64,000 nt of DNA. It comes from Synaphobranchus kaupii. Lineage: Eukaryota > Chordata > Actinopteri > Anguilliformes > Synaphobranchidae. Positions within the stretch are counted from its first letter, which is position 1; each line of letters starts with the position of its first letter. The translations under genes and the position numbers were made by a program. The stretch is from NCBI GenBank assembly GCA_029718625.1, contig CM056387.1, forward strand, positions 32,868,105-32,932,104, given 5' to 3'. The notes under the pieces were generated by a model that saw only the letters and a list, made by a program, of their open reading frames with translations, was not told the origin of the DNA and did not search any database. Below, one piece after another: positions 63,898-64,000 of this stretch.

Positions 63898-64000
63898 GGT
63901 CTTAAATATTTTTTTCAGAAGCATACCCTACTACAGCAGGACTCAAAGTTTGTTTTAGATTAGCTTTTAAATCAAGCGTCACCTAGACAATGGGAGAAAA

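Overview
This window is vertebrate nuclear DNA, almost certainly from a ray-finned (teleost) fish. It holds part of an immunoglobulin light-chain (IgL) locus built from repeated V blocks and heavily invaded by retroelements typical of fish genomes (I/Nimb-like and L2/Maui-like LINEs, a Ty3/Gypsy element, Tc1-type and hAT-type DNA elements, tRNA-derived SINEs). I cannot name the species. There are two assembly gaps: 500 N at 33724-34223 and 23 N at 54148-54170.

IgL genes. Every recognisable IgL gene lies on the minus strand. There are nine V segments or V remnants, one J (23487-23520) and one C exon (22063-22382). Each intact V has a 40-bp leader exon, a short intron, a V exon and a 12-bp-spacer recombination signal (RSS). 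J has a 23-bp-spacer RSS. V2, V3, V4 and V7 look intact. V1 is cut by the window edge, V5, V8 and V9 are broken, V6 has lost its leader, and an orphan leader exon lies at 41.8 kb. V4 to V9 lie upstream of J (higher coordinates) and could use it. V1 to V3 lie downstream of C on the same strand and cannot make a normal V-J join with this J.

Most striking feature. At 46736-46801 a V-type 12-RSS is fused heptamer to heptamer with a J-type 23-RSS whose spacer and flank match the J at 23.5 kb. That is the structure of a V(D)J signal joint, here carried in the assembled chromosome. The flanking order suggests that a V...C-J interval was deleted by RAG-type recombination and the joint was left behind, possibly in the germ line.

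Mobile elements. 4499-18329 is a nearly complete Ty3/Gypsy element with 1.28-kb LTRs and gag, protease, RT, RNase H and integrase. A LINE is nested in its 5' LTR and a solo LTR is nested in its RT. It carries a textbook -1 frameshift signal at the nucleocapsid/protease overlap. Two further solo LTRs sit at 24.8-26.2 kb and 44.7-46.5 kb. Three related, internally deleted Tx1/L1-like LINE copies travel with the V duplications. From 34.2 to 41.8 kb there are only repeats, including a ~177-bp tandem array whose segment is repeated in inverted orientation and ends inside a V intron.

Right third (49-64 kb). This part is LINE material on the minus strand: an ORF1 piece, an RT piece, and a CR1/L2-group LINE (54.9-62.9 kb) split by an L2-like LINE (56.09-60.25 kb). 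A MITE lies near the right edge. No ordinary host gene other than the IgL genes was recognised.
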